The notes below the pieces were generated by a model. That model was not told where the DNA came from. It saw only the letters and a program-made list of their open reading frames with translations, and did no database searches. Made by a program: the position numbers and the translations under genes. A DNA stretch of 64,000 bases from Proteiniphilum sp. UBA4977 (GTDB taxonomy: Bacteria > Bacteroidota > Bacteroidia > Bacteroidales > Dysgonomonadaceae): positions 1-64,000 of the forward strand of contig DGZP01000084.1 of assembly GCA_002398565.1 (NCBI GenBank), written 5' to 3'. Positions within the stretch are counted from its first letter, which is position 1, and each line of letters begins with the position of its first letter. Positions 1 through 9,295 of this stretch are shown one piece after another.

Positions 1-135
1 TTATTCATTTATTGTGTAGTAACAATTCATTCCTTATTTGGTTGAAAGAGAAGGAAAGAAAACCGCACATAAAGCTCTCTTTGCCACAAAGAAGATGATG
101 AAAGTATTATAAAAGAAAATAATAATATAGGTAAA

Positions 136-168
136 GGCAGCCCGGAGAAACCGTCGGGACTGCCTTTT
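136..168 (+). terminator. Rho-independent terminator of a gene left of the window
   Basis: A stem formed by GGCAG/CTGCC and CCCG/CGGG with one bulged base is followed by TTTTCATT. It reads on the plus strand, so it probably ends a transcript that starts outside the window. Bases 1-135 hold no open frame that I can support. Confidence 0.6.
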
Positions 169-177
169 CATTAATAA

Positions 178-198
178 ATTCCCCAAGAAGCGGGGAAT
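178..198 (-). terminator. Terminator of the Ig-like lipoprotein gene
   Basis: On the minus strand ATTCCCC and GGGGAAT form a 7-bp stem with a 7-nt loop, followed by TTATT, about 15 bases after the stop codon of the lipoprotein gene. Confidence 0.55.
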
Positions 199-212
199 CG
201 TGCAATACGCTG

Positions 213-767
213 TTATTTTATGGTTACGGAAATGGTACCGCTGTTTTTCTTGTCTTTATCATATACCACAATATCGGTTTTACCCACTTTTACTCCGGTA
301 ATGGTAATTTTGTCCTGGGCAACCACTGCCGTAGCAATTGTAGCATCTTTTGTCTCCACAGTATAAGGCGCTACACCTCCACTGACTTTCACATCTACCG
401 TTGCCCCTACTGTCGCTTCCGGAGCAGGCTTATCGAATGTCAATGAGACAGCTTTCTTTACCGTGACGGAAATCTTGCCACTGGTTTTTTCTTTATCGGT
501 CACCGTAATGGTAGTAGTACCTTCCTTCACTCCGGTAATAGTAACAGTGCTTTTGTCCACAGTGGCGGTAGCGATGGTTTTGTCGGCCGGATTCGCTGTA
601 TAAGGGACTATTCCCTTCCCTACATTGACGGTAGCCGTTTTTCCTACTTCCACTTCCACTTTGCTCGGAGTAAAAGTCAATACTTTCTTATCGTCGTCTT
701 CACAAGCCACAAACAATATACAAGCAAGCACTATACTCACTGCATAACTTAACTTCTTTACATTCAT
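213..767 (-). CDS. Surface lipoprotein with two BIG2-like Ig repeats
   Basis: This 184-residue protein has a short signal peptide ending in a lipobox (LFVAC, Cys22) followed directly by EDDD. An acidic stretch just after the lipid-modified Cys is the known lipoprotein export signal of Bacteroidetes, so exposure on the cell surface is likely. The rest consists of two tandem beta-rich repeats, about residues 30-105 and 106-184. Each carries a V-P-Y-T segment, an I-A-T-A segment and a T-I-T-G-V-K segment, and ends in ISVTVK or ISVTIK; this is the pattern of bacterial Ig-like group 2 domains. No enzyme motif is present. A role in adhesion or as a surface scaffold is inference. It stands alone with its own terminator, and I see no consensus promoter upstream. 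Confidence 0.75.
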   Translation of the reverse strand: MNVKKLSYAVSIVLACILFVACEDDDKKVLTFTPSKVEVEVGKTATVNVGKGIVPYTANPADKTIATATVDKSTVTITGVKEGTTTITVTDKEKTSGKISVTVKKAVSLTFDKPAPEATVGATVDVKVSGGVAPYTVETKDATIATAVVAQDKITITGVKVGKTDIVVYDKDKKNSGTISVTIK

Positions 768-1156
768 AATCGTAAAAGTTTAAAAATTAATAATTAGGTT
801 CATCAGAAAATTTTATACGCATCATTTTTGAGATCTCGAGTAAAAACAGTGCATTTATATTCTCTATGATGAAAAAAGAGGTGAAAACGCTGCCCTCTCT
901 CCCTGCATTTTGATTTAATTAACTAATAAATTATTCTCTTTTTAATCGAAATAAAGACGATAAGGAATAGTATACGAATATGAAACAAAGAGTTACCCGG
1001 GTCATTTTTCTATAAGGAAGGGAAATTCTATTTACATTTATTATAATTATAAAATTCTGATTGAATTCCGTTTCCGGCGGTAAATTACGCCCAAACCGTG
1101 GAGAGGGAAAACAGGATCTCCATTTATCACTATTCCGGGGACAGGCATCTTTCTTC
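768..1156. other. 389-base intergenic stretch, no gene seen
   Basis: The stretch is AT-rich and lies between two minus-strand genes. It must hold the promoter of the lipoprotein gene, but I find no clear TTTG-N19-21-TAnnTTTG match on the minus strand. I also see no convincing terminator hairpin for the ATP-grasp gene. The plus-strand frame that opens near 1061 runs antisense into that gene and is not supported. Confidence 0.4.
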
Positions 1157-4135
1157 CTAAGGTTTCAGCACAACGCCCATTCTTTTCTTACCGTTTATTT
1201 TGACACACATGGGCCGGTTAAAATGTACTTGGCGTATATATTCCGTCTCATAGACAGCCGGTTGTTGATTGAGAAATGGTTCATCGAAAAAACCATCGTT
1301 TTCCAGAAAAGGATTGACAGTAAAATAACCCACTCCAAAAGAAGTGAGATTTTGAAAGAAATGGGTACCCTGACTGGGCTCAATCCGGTAGTTTTCCATG
1401 CCCGACTCTACAATTACCCGTGCCTGAGAGATATGTGTCCATTTTACCGGGATACCCAGCCAGGGATCGGAAGATCCCCAGCGGCCGGGCCCCACCAGTA
1501 CATAATTGGTGCCGGCAGCCGCAAATGTTTTGTTCAGGTCTTCAATCTCTCGTGCTATTACCGGATTCATGGCTGCATTGAATGCAGATGATTTCACGTA
1601 AACCACATCATATACATCGTTCGATATTCCATTTCCTAGTGCATTTCGTGAAAACAATACCGTCTTGTTTATCGCTATTTTTTCCAGATCTTCATGAACC
1701 ACCTCCTTACTGTCGACAATCGGTCTGATCTGCAGAACGTAGAATGAACCGAACTGTGGATTACTGATATCGACGGCAAACTCAATCTCTACCGGTCTTC
1801 CCATCTCCTTTTGACCCGCTTTCAGCAGTTTGTCGAGCACTTCCGAGAGCGGAAACATGTCGTTTTGCAGGATACTGGCAAAAGAAATTATTTTTCGTCC
1901 TCCCTCATAAAACCCATCCCTTATTATTTGATCCTGAGGATCATATGTAGAAGCTACATATCGGAGAGGGCCATCCTTCTCGGCTTCACGCAGCCGCAAC
2001 TTTAACAGGTTAAAACCGTCGTCAATGGTAAAGTCCTTGGAGACAGAATCCAGGTCGAGGGCAAAGAACTGTGTTTGTGTATCGCGCAATGCCAGTTCGA
2101 GTGAACTTAACTGAAGTATACGCGAAGCATGAAGCGGTGAAAACCGCAGTCCGTTATTGCCGTCCATAATATATTTCCCCAGCCCGAATGCCATGTTTAC
2201 AATACCGTCTTCGGTTTTCTCATCACCAATGGGATAATAATTGATAGAGCGTGCCACCCCCGATATGGCAGGGTAATATAACTTCCCGTATTGGGAACCC
2301 ACGACCTCCTGCAACACGATCGCCATCTTTTCCTGATCTATCAGGTTCTGTGTGGCTACCATGTAGGCTTTACTGTCCTTATAAAAAGCCGAGGCATAGA
2401 CCGCCTTAATGGCATTGCTTAGCAAGCGTACCATCTCATACTTATCATTCACATAGGGAATCATGTATGTGGCATATATCCCTGCAAAAGGCTGATACTG
2501 GGAATCCTCAAGCAGACTCGAAGAACGTATGGCCACCGGCCCCTCCACGGCTTCGAAAAACACAAGGAAGTCGCTCACCATCCTTTTGGGTAACTTGGCT
2601 GCCAGAAAGTGCTTTAGGATATCTTCATCGCTACGGTCAGACAAGGCTACGGCGTAAAGGTCGTTGGCTTCCATGAATTCGTCGAAGATATCGGTACACA
2701 GCACGACTGTTTTGGGAGTTGTCACCGGAAAGTTGGCGTTGTTGTTCAGTTCCAGATGGGTTTTCACCATATAGCCAATGAAAGCCAGGCCCCTGCCTTT
2801 TCCCCCAAGCGATCCTTCTCCGATACGGGCAAAGTTGGAGTACTGGTCAAACCGGTCCTTCTCGAAAACTGCCACCACACCCGTATTCTTCATTTTCCTG
2901 TATTGCACAATGGTTGCATAGATCAACTCGCGTGCATCGTTCATGCTGGCGTATTCAGTCACGTCGATCTTTTTGAGCATTTCTGCTACGGGGAACATGG
3001 CACGGGAGTAGAAAAAACGGGAGAAGTGGTTACGGGAGAGATGTTCATAGAGTGCATCATCCGGAATATTACGGATGTTCATTTGCAGCTCTTTCAGATT
3101 TTTGATGCGGAATATCTCCTCTCTTGTTTTCGGATCGGTAATGATAAAATCGCCGAAGCCGAGGTTATCCTTGATTGCTTTGCGAAGATCCTGAGGAAAT
3201 GTTTTCGAGTTTTTGTCGATAAAAACAGCGTTCTCCTGATGGATATATTTTCTGTTCTCAGACTCGGATGAGGTATAAATAATGGGTATATAGGTATCTT
3301 TCTCTCTTATCCACTCACCCAACCGCTTCCCGGCCTGTTTGTCTTTCTCACCCTTCACATTGAAGCTCATGTCACTGATCACACCCAACATGTTATCACC
3401 ATATTTCCTGTAATAGGATACCGCCTCCTCATAATTGCGGGCAAGGAGGATCTTGGGTCGTCCCCGCATCCGCAACATTCGCAGGTGGTCGTTTAAAGCC
3501 TCTTTCGAAAACTCTCTTGATTCTGAGAGTACAAATTTATAGAGCAAGGGCAGTGCGGATGAGTAAAAACGGACAGAGTCTTCCACCAGCATGATGGTCT
3601 GCACTCCCACCGTCTTCACGTCATGTTCCACATTCATCCTGTCTTCCACAACTTTGATGATGGCCAGCAGAAGATCGGTGTCGCCCAGCCAGCTGAACAC
3701 ATAGTCGATACCGCTCAGGTCCTCCCTGCTTAACGACTGTGTCACAGCCTTCGAAAAAGGAGTCAGCAACACCACGGGAATATCTGAATAATGCACTTTT
3801 ATCTGTTTTGCCAGGTCGAAAGTGTCACTGCTGTCCATATTGGGCATACAAATGATCAGTTCATAGTGATTTTGCTTCAGTTCGGCCAGTGCATCCCTAT
3901 TGTTACCAACCTGTGTAAAACGTGGGGGATAGCGGAGATTAAGCGATGTATATTCATTGAATATCTGCTCATCCACACGACCGTCATCTTCCAGGATAAA
4001 CATGTCGTAGCGGGAAGCCACCATCAGTACGTTGTATATGCGCTTGTTCATCAGCTTCACAAAGGGAGTGTCGCGAAAACGAAGCTGGCTGATGTCGTGG
4101 GCCTTAATGACCGCCCTGGGAGTTTTCAGTTTCAT
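1157..4135 (-). CDS. PPDK_N-type ATP-grasp protein with two receiver-like domains
   Basis: This 992-residue protein has three recognisable parts. Residues about 33-165 look like a receiver domain that lost its phosphoacceptor (Ile94 stands where Asp is expected, four residues before the MP pair). Residues about 178-325 look like an intact receiver: Glu185/Asp186 acidic pair, Asp255 as acceptor, Thr288 and Lys308. Residues about 435-830 match the PEP synthase/pyruvate phosphate dikinase nucleotide-binding domain, with a glycine-rich loop at 440-450 and an IRSSS segment near 560. The swivelling His domain and the PEP/pyruvate barrel of true PEP synthase are absent, so it should not make PEP alone. 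Automated annotation often calls such proteins PEP synthase. A phosphorylation-controlled phosphotransferase is inference. It is a single gene with a TAAATTTG element 38 bases upstream of the start. Confidence 0.8.
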   Translation of the reverse strand: MKLKTPRAVIKAHDISQLRFRDTPFVKLMNKRIYNVLMVASRYDMFILEDDGRVDEQIFNEYTSLNLRYPPRFTQVGNNRDALAELKQNHYELIICMPNMDSSDTFDLAKQIKVHYSDIPVVLLTPFSKAVTQSLSREDLSGIDYVFSWLGDTDLLLAIIKVVEDRMNVEHDVKTVGVQTIMLVEDSVRFYSSALPLLYKFVLSESREFSKEALNDHLRMLRMRGRPKILLARNYEEAVSYYRKYGDNMLGVISDMSFNVKGEKDKQAGKRLGEWIREKDTYIPIIYTSSESENRKYIHQENAVFIDKNSKTFPQDLRKAIKDNLGFGDFIITDPKTREEIFRIKNLKELQMNIRNIPDDALYEHLSRNHFSRFFYSRAMFPVAEMLKKIDVTEYASMNDARELIYATIVQYRKMKNTGVVAVFEKDRFDQYSNFARIGEGSLGGKGRGLAFIGYMVKTHLELNNNANFPVTTPKTVVLCTDIFDEFMEANDLYAVALSDRSDEDILKHFLAAKLPKRMVSDFLVFFEAVEGPVAIRSSSLLEDSQYQPFAGIYATYMIPYVNDKYEMVRLLSNAIKAVYASAFYKDSKAYMVATQNLIDQEKMAIVLQEVVGSQYGKLYYPAISGVARSINYYPIGDEKTEDGIVNMAFGLGKYIMDGNNGLRFSPLHASRILQLSSLELALRDTQTQFFALDLDSVSKDFTIDDGFNLLKLRLREAEKDGPLRYVASTYDPQDQIIRDGFYEGGRKIISFASILQNDMFPLSEVLDKLLKAGQKEMGRPVEIEFAVDISNPQFGSFYVLQIRPIVDSKEVVHEDLEKIAINKTVLFSRNALGNGISNDVYDVVYVKSSAFNAAMNPVIAREIEDLNKTFAAAGTNYVLVGPGRWGSSDPWLGIPVKWTHISQARVIVESGMENYRIEPSQGTHFFQNLTSFGVGYFTVNPFLENDGFFDEPFLNQQPAVYETEYIRQVHFNRPMCVKINGKKRMGVVLKP

Positions 4136-4172
4136 TTTAATAATCCTTACCTGTTCACTGTTTATACGAACA

Positions 4173-4180
4173 CAAATTTA
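4173..4180 (-). promoter_or_regulatory. Promoter -7 element for the ATP-grasp gene
   Basis: The minus strand reads TAAATTTG, matching the Bacteroidetes -7 consensus TAnnTTTG, and predicts a leader of roughly 34 bases. No clear -33 TTTG is present at the right spacing. Confidence 0.5.
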
Positions 4181-4226
4181 CGAAAAAATGTACAGACGAA
4201 ATGTGTCACCAACAATTTTAAGCAGG

Positions 4227-4257
4227 TTTGGGTTTTGAAATTATTTTTGTAAATTTG
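4227..4257 (+). promoter_or_regulatory. Consensus promoter for the lytic transglycosylase
   Basis: TTTG (4227-4230), a 19-base spacer and TAAATTTG (4250-4257) give a full match to the Bacteroidetes -33/-7 consensus. The predicted start is near 4262, at the foot of a leader hairpin. Confidence 0.7.
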
Positions 4258-4262
4258 TTCCC

Positions 4263-4301
4263 CCTCCGGTATGACAGGTTCTCCTGTCTACGTCCGGGAG
4301 G
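4263..4301 (+). promoter_or_regulatory. Structured mRNA leader hairpin
   Basis: GACAGG (4273-4278) and CCTGTC (4283-4288) pair perfectly around TTCT. They are enclosed by CCTCCGG (4263-4269) and CCGGGAGG (4294-4301), which pair with one bulged base. The structure lies at the predicted 5' end of the transglycosylase mRNA and has no T-run after it. Confidence 0.5.
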
Positions 4302-4324
4302 TACACATCACTTTTTTACGAAAA

Positions 4325-5299
4325 ATGAAAAAATCACTGCTTATCCCCATATCCCTGTTACTGTCCATTCTGGCGGTTATCTTTCTGCTTCTGACATCGG
4401 GAAACGATCTGGACAAAACCGACTCTGAAAAACCTTTGGTACTTTCCATGACGGCCTCCGTAGAAATTCCCGAGAGCATGCACTTTGCCGGGGAAAAGAT
4501 TACTTTTGACCGGTACGACAAGCACGAACGTATGGACAGGGAACTGAACAGCTTCACATATTTCCATTCCACCACTCTGCTTCTCTTTAAAAGAGCCAAC
4601 CGTATTTTCCCGCTCATTGAACCCATCCTGAAACAACAGGGGGTGCCTGACGACCTGAAGTACCTGGCCGTGATTGAGAGCAGTCTCGACTACCGGGCCG
4701 TATCTCCGGCGCAGGCGGCAGGATTGTGGCAGTTTTTACAAAGTACGGGCAGACAGTATGGACTGGAAGTGGGTTCCGAAGTGGATGAACGTTACCACGT
4801 TGAAAAATCGACTGTGGCAGCCTGCAGGTATCTCAAAGATGCTTACCGGAAATATGGTTCATGGAGTGCTGCCGCCCTGTCGTACAACGGGGGACAGGCA
4901 CGTATTACCAGTGAACTTAATAACCAGCGTGCCGATGAAGCTCTCGATCTCTGGCTTGTGGAGGAAACCACACGTTACTATTACCGCATGCTGGCCATCA
5001 AACAGATATTTGAACATCCGCAGCAATATGGATTTATTCTCAAGCCTACCGATCTGTATAAGCCCATGGAGTTCAGGGAGGTGAATATGACCGGTTCCAT
5101 ACCCGACCTTGTTGCTTACGCCCAACAGAATCAAATCACCTATGCCCAGCTAAAGGATTTCAACTCCTGGCTCCGTAGCAACAAGCTGAGTAACACTTCC
5201 GGCAAGAGTTATACCATTCTCATCCCGACAAAGGAAAGCCTGTTTTACAGAAAGGGAAAACAGCCTGAAGTACATAACCGGGCATGGGTGGTTCAATAA
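4325..5299 (+). CDS. Membrane-anchored lytic murein transglycosylase, MltD-like
   Basis: This 324-residue protein starts with MKKS and one hydrophobic segment (residues 4-24), so it is anchored in the inner membrane or exported. Residues about 110-210 form a GH23 SLT domain: the ESS motif holds the catalytic Glu118, followed by AAGLWQF and ALSYNGG. Such enzymes cleave the MurNAc-GlcNAc bond of peptidoglycan and form 1,6-anhydroMurNAc. The last 70 residues resemble a worn LysM segment ending in YTILIPTK. An upstream in-frame ATG at 4271 lies inside the leader hairpin and adds 18 residues without signal character, so I prefer 4325. The gene sits 33 bases before uvrA on the same strand and may share a transcript. 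Confidence 0.85.
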   Translation: MKKSLLIPISLLLSILAVIFLLLTSGNDLDKTDSEKPLVLSMTASVEIPESMHFAGEKITFDRYDKHERMDRELNSFTYFHSTTLLLFKRANRIFPLIEPILKQQGVPDDLKYLAVIESSLDYRAVSPAQAAGLWQFLQSTGRQYGLEVGSEVDERYHVEKSTVAACRYLKDAYRKYGSWSAAALSYNGGQARITSELNNQRADEALDLWLVEETTRYYYRMLAIKQIFEHPQQYGFILKPTDLYKPMEFREVNMTGSIPDLVAYAQQNQITYAQLKDFNSWLRSNKLSNTSGKSYTILIPTKESLFYRKGKQPEVHNRAWVVQ

Positions 5300-5332
5300 A
5301 CTTTTTCAGGTTATCTATCGTTTATACGAACT

Positions 5333-8176
5333 ATGGCTTCAGATACAGAACTAATTCAGGTCTACGGCGCACGCGTACATAACCTGAAAAATATTGATGT
5401 GACTATTCCGCGTGACTCACTAACTGTGGTGACGGGACTGAGCGGCAGTGGTAAATCATCACTTGCTTTCGACACCATCTTTGCCGAAGGGCAGCGGCGG
5501 TATATTGAAACCTTCTCGGCTTATGCCCGTGGTTTCCTGGGAAAGATGGAACGTCCCGATGTGGACAAGATCAGCGGCCTAAGCCCCGTAATCTCTATTG
5601 AGCAGAAGACTACCAACAAGAATCCCCGGTCTACCGTGGGGACCACTACTGAGGTGTATGATTTCTTGCGCCTTCTTTATGCCCGTGCAGGTGAGGCCTA
5701 TTCCTGGATCACCGGCGAAAAGATGGTGAAATATACCCATGAACAGATTCTGGAACTGATCCTGGAGAAGTATATAGGCAAAAAAATCTATATTCTCTCT
5801 CCCGTGGTGAGAAACAGGAAAGGGCACTACAAGGAGCTTTTTGAACAGATACGCAAGAAAGGATATCTCCATGTGCGGGTTGATGGCGAGATCAGGGAAA
5901 TTGTTCCCGGCATGCGGGTGGACCGGTATAAAAACCACAGCATAGAGATACTGATAGACAAGCTGGTTGTCTCCAACAAGTTTGCCGACAAGCTGAAGGC
6001 GAGCGTACGTACCGCCATGAAGCAGGGTTCGGGATTAATACTAATACAAGATGTGGATGCCAATGAAGTGAGACACTACAGCAGCAGCCTGATGTGCCCC
6101 ACTACCGGGTTGTCGTATAATGAGCCGGCGCCGCACAATTTCTCGTTCAACTCACCACAGGGGGCGTGTCCCCGATGCAAGGGCATCGGTTCGGTAGATC
6201 AGATCGACATTGAAAAAATTATTCCCAATCCCGACCTGAGTATTGCCGCAGGGGGTATTGTCCCTTTGGGGAAGGAACGGAGCAATCTGCTCTTCTGGCA
6301 GATTACCGCCATCTGCGAAAAGTATGATGTTACGCTGAAGACTCCCATCAAAGATATTCCGCGGGAGGCAATAGAAGAGATCATGTATGGAACCAATGAA
6401 CGGCTGAAGATCAAGAATGAATCGTTGGGTAACTCCAATTATATGGTTTCATACGAAGGGGTGGCAAAATATATTGAGATGCAGCAGGAGGAGGAAGCAT
6501 CTGCCACGGCCCAGAAGTGGGCCGGACAGTTTATCACCACCTCGGTGTGTCCCGAATGCCATGGACAGCGGCTCAACAAGGAAGCCCTCCATTTCAGGAT
6601 AAATGGAAAAAATATTGCCGAGCTTGCAGAGATGGACATTGAGGCACTATATCATTGGTTCGCCCAGTCGGAGTCTGCCATCACCGAGAAACAGCGACTC
6701 ATTGCCGGAGAAATAAAGAAAGAGATACTTTCACGTTTGCAGTTTCTTCTCGATGTGGGACTGGGATACCTGTCGCTCTCCCGTTCTTCGGCCTCACTTT
6801 CGGGAGGTGAAAGTCAACGTATTAGACTGGCTACGCAAATAGGTTCTCAGCTGGTAAATGTGCTCTACATTCTGGATGAACCAAGTATCGGCCTGCATCA
6901 GCGAGACAATCACCGGCTGATTGATTCATTGAAGAAACTGCGCGACTCGGGTAATTCCGTGGTGGTGGTGGAGCACGACAAGGATATGATGCTGGCCTCC
7001 GATTATATTGTGGATATGGGTCCCTTTGCGGGCAGGAAAGGGGGAGAGGTGGTCTTTGAGGGACTGCCCTCGGAGATGCTTAAAAGAAACACCCTCACTT
7101 CCAACTACCTCAACGGCAAGTTGGAGATAGCCATTCCGGAAAAAAGGAGAAAAGGAAATGGTAAAAAATTCATCGTTACAGGCGCTACGGGCAACAATCT
7201 GAAAAATGTGACAGCCCAGTTTCCGCTTGGTACCCTTATTTGTGTGACCGGTGTGTCGGGCAGCGGTAAATCGACACTGATCAACGAAACAATACAACCG
7301 ATACTAAGTCAGAAATTTTATCGTTCCCTGAAAGATCCGCTGCCTTATGTATCTGTAAAGGGGATGGAGCATCTCGACAAGGTGGTGAGTGTAGACCAGT
7401 CTCCCATTGGTCGCACACCTCGTTCCAATCCGGCTACATATACCGGTGTTTTTTCAGACATACGCACTCTGTTCGCCAGCATGCCGGAAGCAAAGATAAG
7501 AGCCTATAAGCCGGGACGTTTCTCCTTCAATGTGAAGGGGGGAAGATGCGAGAAGTGCAGTGGCAATGGTTACAAAACCATTGAGATGAACTTCCTCCCC
7601 GATGTAATGGTACCCTGCGAGGTATGTCATGGCAAGAGATACAACCGTGAGACGCTCGAGGTACGCTTTAAAGGGAAGTCTATTGCCGATGTACTGGACA
7701 TGACCATCAATATGGCCGTGGAATTTTTCGAGAATGTTCCGGGCATCCTGCACAAGATAAAGGTTTTGCAGGAGGTGGGACTTGGCTACATCAGGCTTGG
7801 ACAATCGTCCACCACCCTCTCCGGCGGGGAGAGCCAGCGCGTGAAGCTGGCCACTGAACTGGCCCGCACAGATACCGGCAACACATTGTATGTTTTGGAC
7901 GAACCCACCACAGGACTTCATTTCGAAGATATCCGGGTGCTGCTTGGAGTCCTGAACAAACTGATAGAGAAGGGTAATACAGTGATCGTAATTGAACACA
8001 ATCTCGACATCATCAAATGTGCCGACTGGATCATCGACCTGGGTCCGGAGGGTGGAGAAAGAGGAGGAAACATTCTTGTTACCGGTACACCCGAAGAGAT
8101 CATCCGTAATGAAAAAAGCTATACTGCACAATACCTGCGTGAGGAGTTACACAAAAAGAATCTCCCCTTCCACTAA
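5333..8176 (+). CDS. uvrA: Excinuclease ABC subunit A
   Basis: UvrA is the damage-recognition ATPase of nucleotide excision repair; it loads UvrB onto distorted DNA. The 947 residues hold two ABC modules. The first has Walker [10 protein letters not shown] near residue 35 and a signature LSGGESQR near 490; the second has Walker [10 protein letters not shown] near 640 and another LSGGESQR near 825. Cys-rich zinc motifs are visible: CPRC and CPEC in the first half, and CEKC with CEVC near 735-765 in the second half. The length is normal for the family. It follows the transglycosylase gene by 33 bases. uvrB and uvrC are not in the window. Confidence 0.97.
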   Translation: MASDTELIQVYGARVHNLKNIDVTIPRDSLTVVTGLSGSGKSSLAFDTIFAEGQRRYIETFSAYARGFLGKMERPDVDKISGLSPVISIEQKTTNKNPRSTVGTTTEVYDFLRLLYARAGEAYSWITGEKMVKYTHEQILELILEKYIGKKIYILSPVVRNRKGHYKELFEQIRKKGYLHVRVDGEIREIVPGMRVDRYKNHSIEILIDKLVVSNKFADKLKASVRTAMKQGSGLILIQDVDANEVRHYSSSLMCPTTGLSYNEPAPHNFSFNSPQGACPRCKGIGSVDQIDIEKIIPNPDLSIAAGGIVPLGKERSNLLFWQITAICEKYDVTLKTPIKDIPREAIEEIMYGTNERLKIKNESLGNSNYMVSYEGVAKYIEMQQEEEASATAQKWAGQFITTSVCPECHGQRLNKEALHFRINGKNIAELAEMDIEALYHWFAQSESAITEKQRLIAGEIKKEILSRLQFLLDVGLGYLSLSRSSASLSGGESQRIRLATQIGSQLVNVLYILDEPSIGLHQRDNHRLIDSLKKLRDSGNSVVVVEHDKDMMLASDYIVDMGPFAGRKGGEVVFEGLPSEMLKRNTLTSNYLNGKLEIAIPEKRRKGNGKKFIVTGATGNNLKNVTAQFPLGTLICVTGVSGSGKSTLINETIQPILSQKFYRSLKDPLPYVSVKGMEHLDKVVSVDQSPIGRTPRSNPATYTGVFSDIRTLFASMPEAKIRAYKPGRFSFNVKGGRCEKCSGNGYKTIEMNFLPDVMVPCEVCHGKRYNRETLEVRFKGKSIADVLDMTINMAVEFFENVPGILHKIKVLQEVGLGYIRLGQSSTTLSGGESQRVKLATELARTDTGNTLYVLDEPTTGLHFEDIRVLLGVLNKLIEKGNTVIVIEHNLDIIKCADWIIDLGPEGGERGGNILVTGTPEEIIRNEKSYTAQYLREELHKKNLPFH

Positions 8177-8189
8177 ACGTTAAAAATGA

Positions 8190-8206
8190 AAATGTTCTGA
8201 ACATTT
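8190..8206. promoter_or_regulatory. Perfect 8-1-8 palindrome upstream of tpx
   Basis: AAATGTTC, one base, then GAACATTT form a perfect inverted repeat 70-86 bases upstream of the tpx start. No T-run follows, so an operator is more likely than a terminator. A weaker repeat CTTGT-G-ACAAG (8228-8238) lies closer to the gene, and GAACATT recurs at 8238-8244. Confidence 0.45.
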
Positions 8207-8275
8207 ACAATGACTCTTTGTTTAGAACTTGTGACAAGAACATTGTCTGGATTAGTTTTAAATTTAAAAAAATAT

Positions 8276-8776
8276 ATGGCAAATATAACATTCAAGGGTA
8301 ACCTTGTACAAACTTCCGGAGAACTACCTGCAAAAGGTGTATTGGCTCCCGATTTCACTCTGGTGAAGAGCGATCTTTCAGAGGCAAGATTGTCTGATTT
8401 TAAAGGCAAGAATGTAGTACTCAACATTTTTCCAAGTCTTGACACAGGCACCTGCGCGGCATCGGTACGTCGCTTCAACAAGGAAGCTTCCGCATTGGAC
8501 AACACGGTCGTTTTGGGTATTTCCGCCGACCTGCCCTTTGCAGCCGGTCGATTTTGTTCGGCAGAAGGCATTGAAAATGTGATTACGCTTTCCACTTTTC
8601 GAAGTGATGCCTTCGCAAAGGATTACGGGCTGCTAATGACCAGTGGACCGCTCAAGGGCCTTCTGGCCCGCGCCGTGGTCGTGGTTGATCCCTCAGGAAA
8701 AGTTATTTATACGGAACTGGTTTCTGAGATTGCACAGGAGCCGGATTATCATTCTGCAATCAACTCGATAGTGTAG
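8276..8776 (+). CDS. tpx: Thiol peroxidase, atypical 2-Cys peroxiredoxin
   Basis: Tpx reduces hydrogen peroxide and alkyl hydroperoxides using thioredoxin. The 166-residue protein has the peroxidatic Cys60 in a TGTC motif and the resolving Cys94 in GRFCSAEG, at the spacing of E. coli Tpx (61 and 95). Thioredoxin-fold segments VVLNIFPS and [12 protein letters not shown] are clear. The start at 8276 gives the usual N-terminus with the NITFKGN motif; an upstream in-frame ATG at 8210 would add 22 residues that look like leader sequence. trxB, which would supply reduced thioredoxin, lies about 4 kb downstream on the same strand. The palindrome at 8190-8206 may bind a redox regulator (inference). 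Confidence 0.95.
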   Translation: MANITFKGNLVQTSGELPAKGVLAPDFTLVKSDLSEARLSDFKGKNVVLNIFPSLDTGTCAASVRRFNKEASALDNTVVLGISADLPFAAGRFCSAEGIENVITLSTFRSDAFAKDYGLLMTSGPLKGLLARAVVVVDPSGKVIYTELVSEIAQEPDYHSAINSIV

Positions 8777-8806
8777 TTTGTTTCATGAAGATTGTGTTAA
8801 CAGGAG

Positions 8807-8838
8807 AGGTCTGCGAAGTGATTCGCGGACCTTTCATA
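8807..8838 (+). terminator. Terminator after tpx
   Basis: AGGTC-T-GCGA and TCGC-G-GACCT form a stem of about 10 bp (8807-8832) around AGTGAT, followed by TTCATATTTT. Confidence 0.65.
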
Positions 8839-8955
8839 TTTTAAACTGTAATGAAAGCCTTTCGCAACACAATATACTGTCAGTCTCCCGCATTTCCGGC
8901 TGAGAAAAGAACAATCCCTGCATAACGGATGTTTTAACAAAACACTTTAATTGGA

Positions 8956-9180
8956 ATGATGATGAAAAAGATAATCGGTATTTTGCTTATTCTTGTGGCA
9001 TTGTTTCTGGGGTATCTGGGCATCAGGGGATTCAATGAGAGTTCCTCATCGGTGAAATTACTGGGAATAGAGATTACTGCGCAGGACAGTGAGGGCAAGG
9101 AAAGGGCATATATCAAGCTCGGACTGGGTGTCGTGTTATTCATAGGTGGTATTTACCTGACAGGCCAAAAGAAAGGATAA
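8956..9180 (+). CDS. Small two-helix membrane protein, DUF3185-like
   Basis: This 74-residue protein has two hydrophobic segments, residues about 4-24 and 54-70, joined by a polar loop containing LLGIEITAQDSEGK. The layout and length fit the DUF3185 family of unknown function. Three ATG codons in a row open the frame, so the exact start is uncertain by two codons. It stands between the tpx terminator and the ftsK promoter. Nothing in the sequence points to a function. Confidence 0.7.
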   Translation: MMMKKIIGILLILVALFLGYLGIRGFNESSSSVKLLGIEITAQDSEGKERAYIKLGLGVVLFIGGIYLTGQKKG

Positions 9181-9194
9181 AATACCTCCTCGGC

Positions 9195-9225
9195 TTTTAA
9201 TCTAAGTTTCTTTTTCCTAAATTTG
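9195..9225 (+). promoter_or_regulatory. Promoter for ftsK
   Basis: TAAATTTG (9218-9225) is preceded by a TTTT at 9195-9198 with a 19-base spacer, a near match to the Bacteroidetes consensus. It predicts a leader of about 65 bases. Confidence 0.5.
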
Positions 9226-9295
9226 TACATTCTTTCCTGCTATTCCTTTTTCCACGCAATAAAGGTTTTATCGCAGAAAGAATAGAAAAGCATCT

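Noticed and set aside
1157..4135. Phosphoenolpyruvate synthase
   Set aside because: Only the nucleotide-binding domain is present; the His swivelling domain and the PEP/pyruvate barrel are missing.
7454..8131. 225-residue minus-strand frame within uvrA
   Set aside because: Antisense to conserved uvrA motifs and without recognisable domains.
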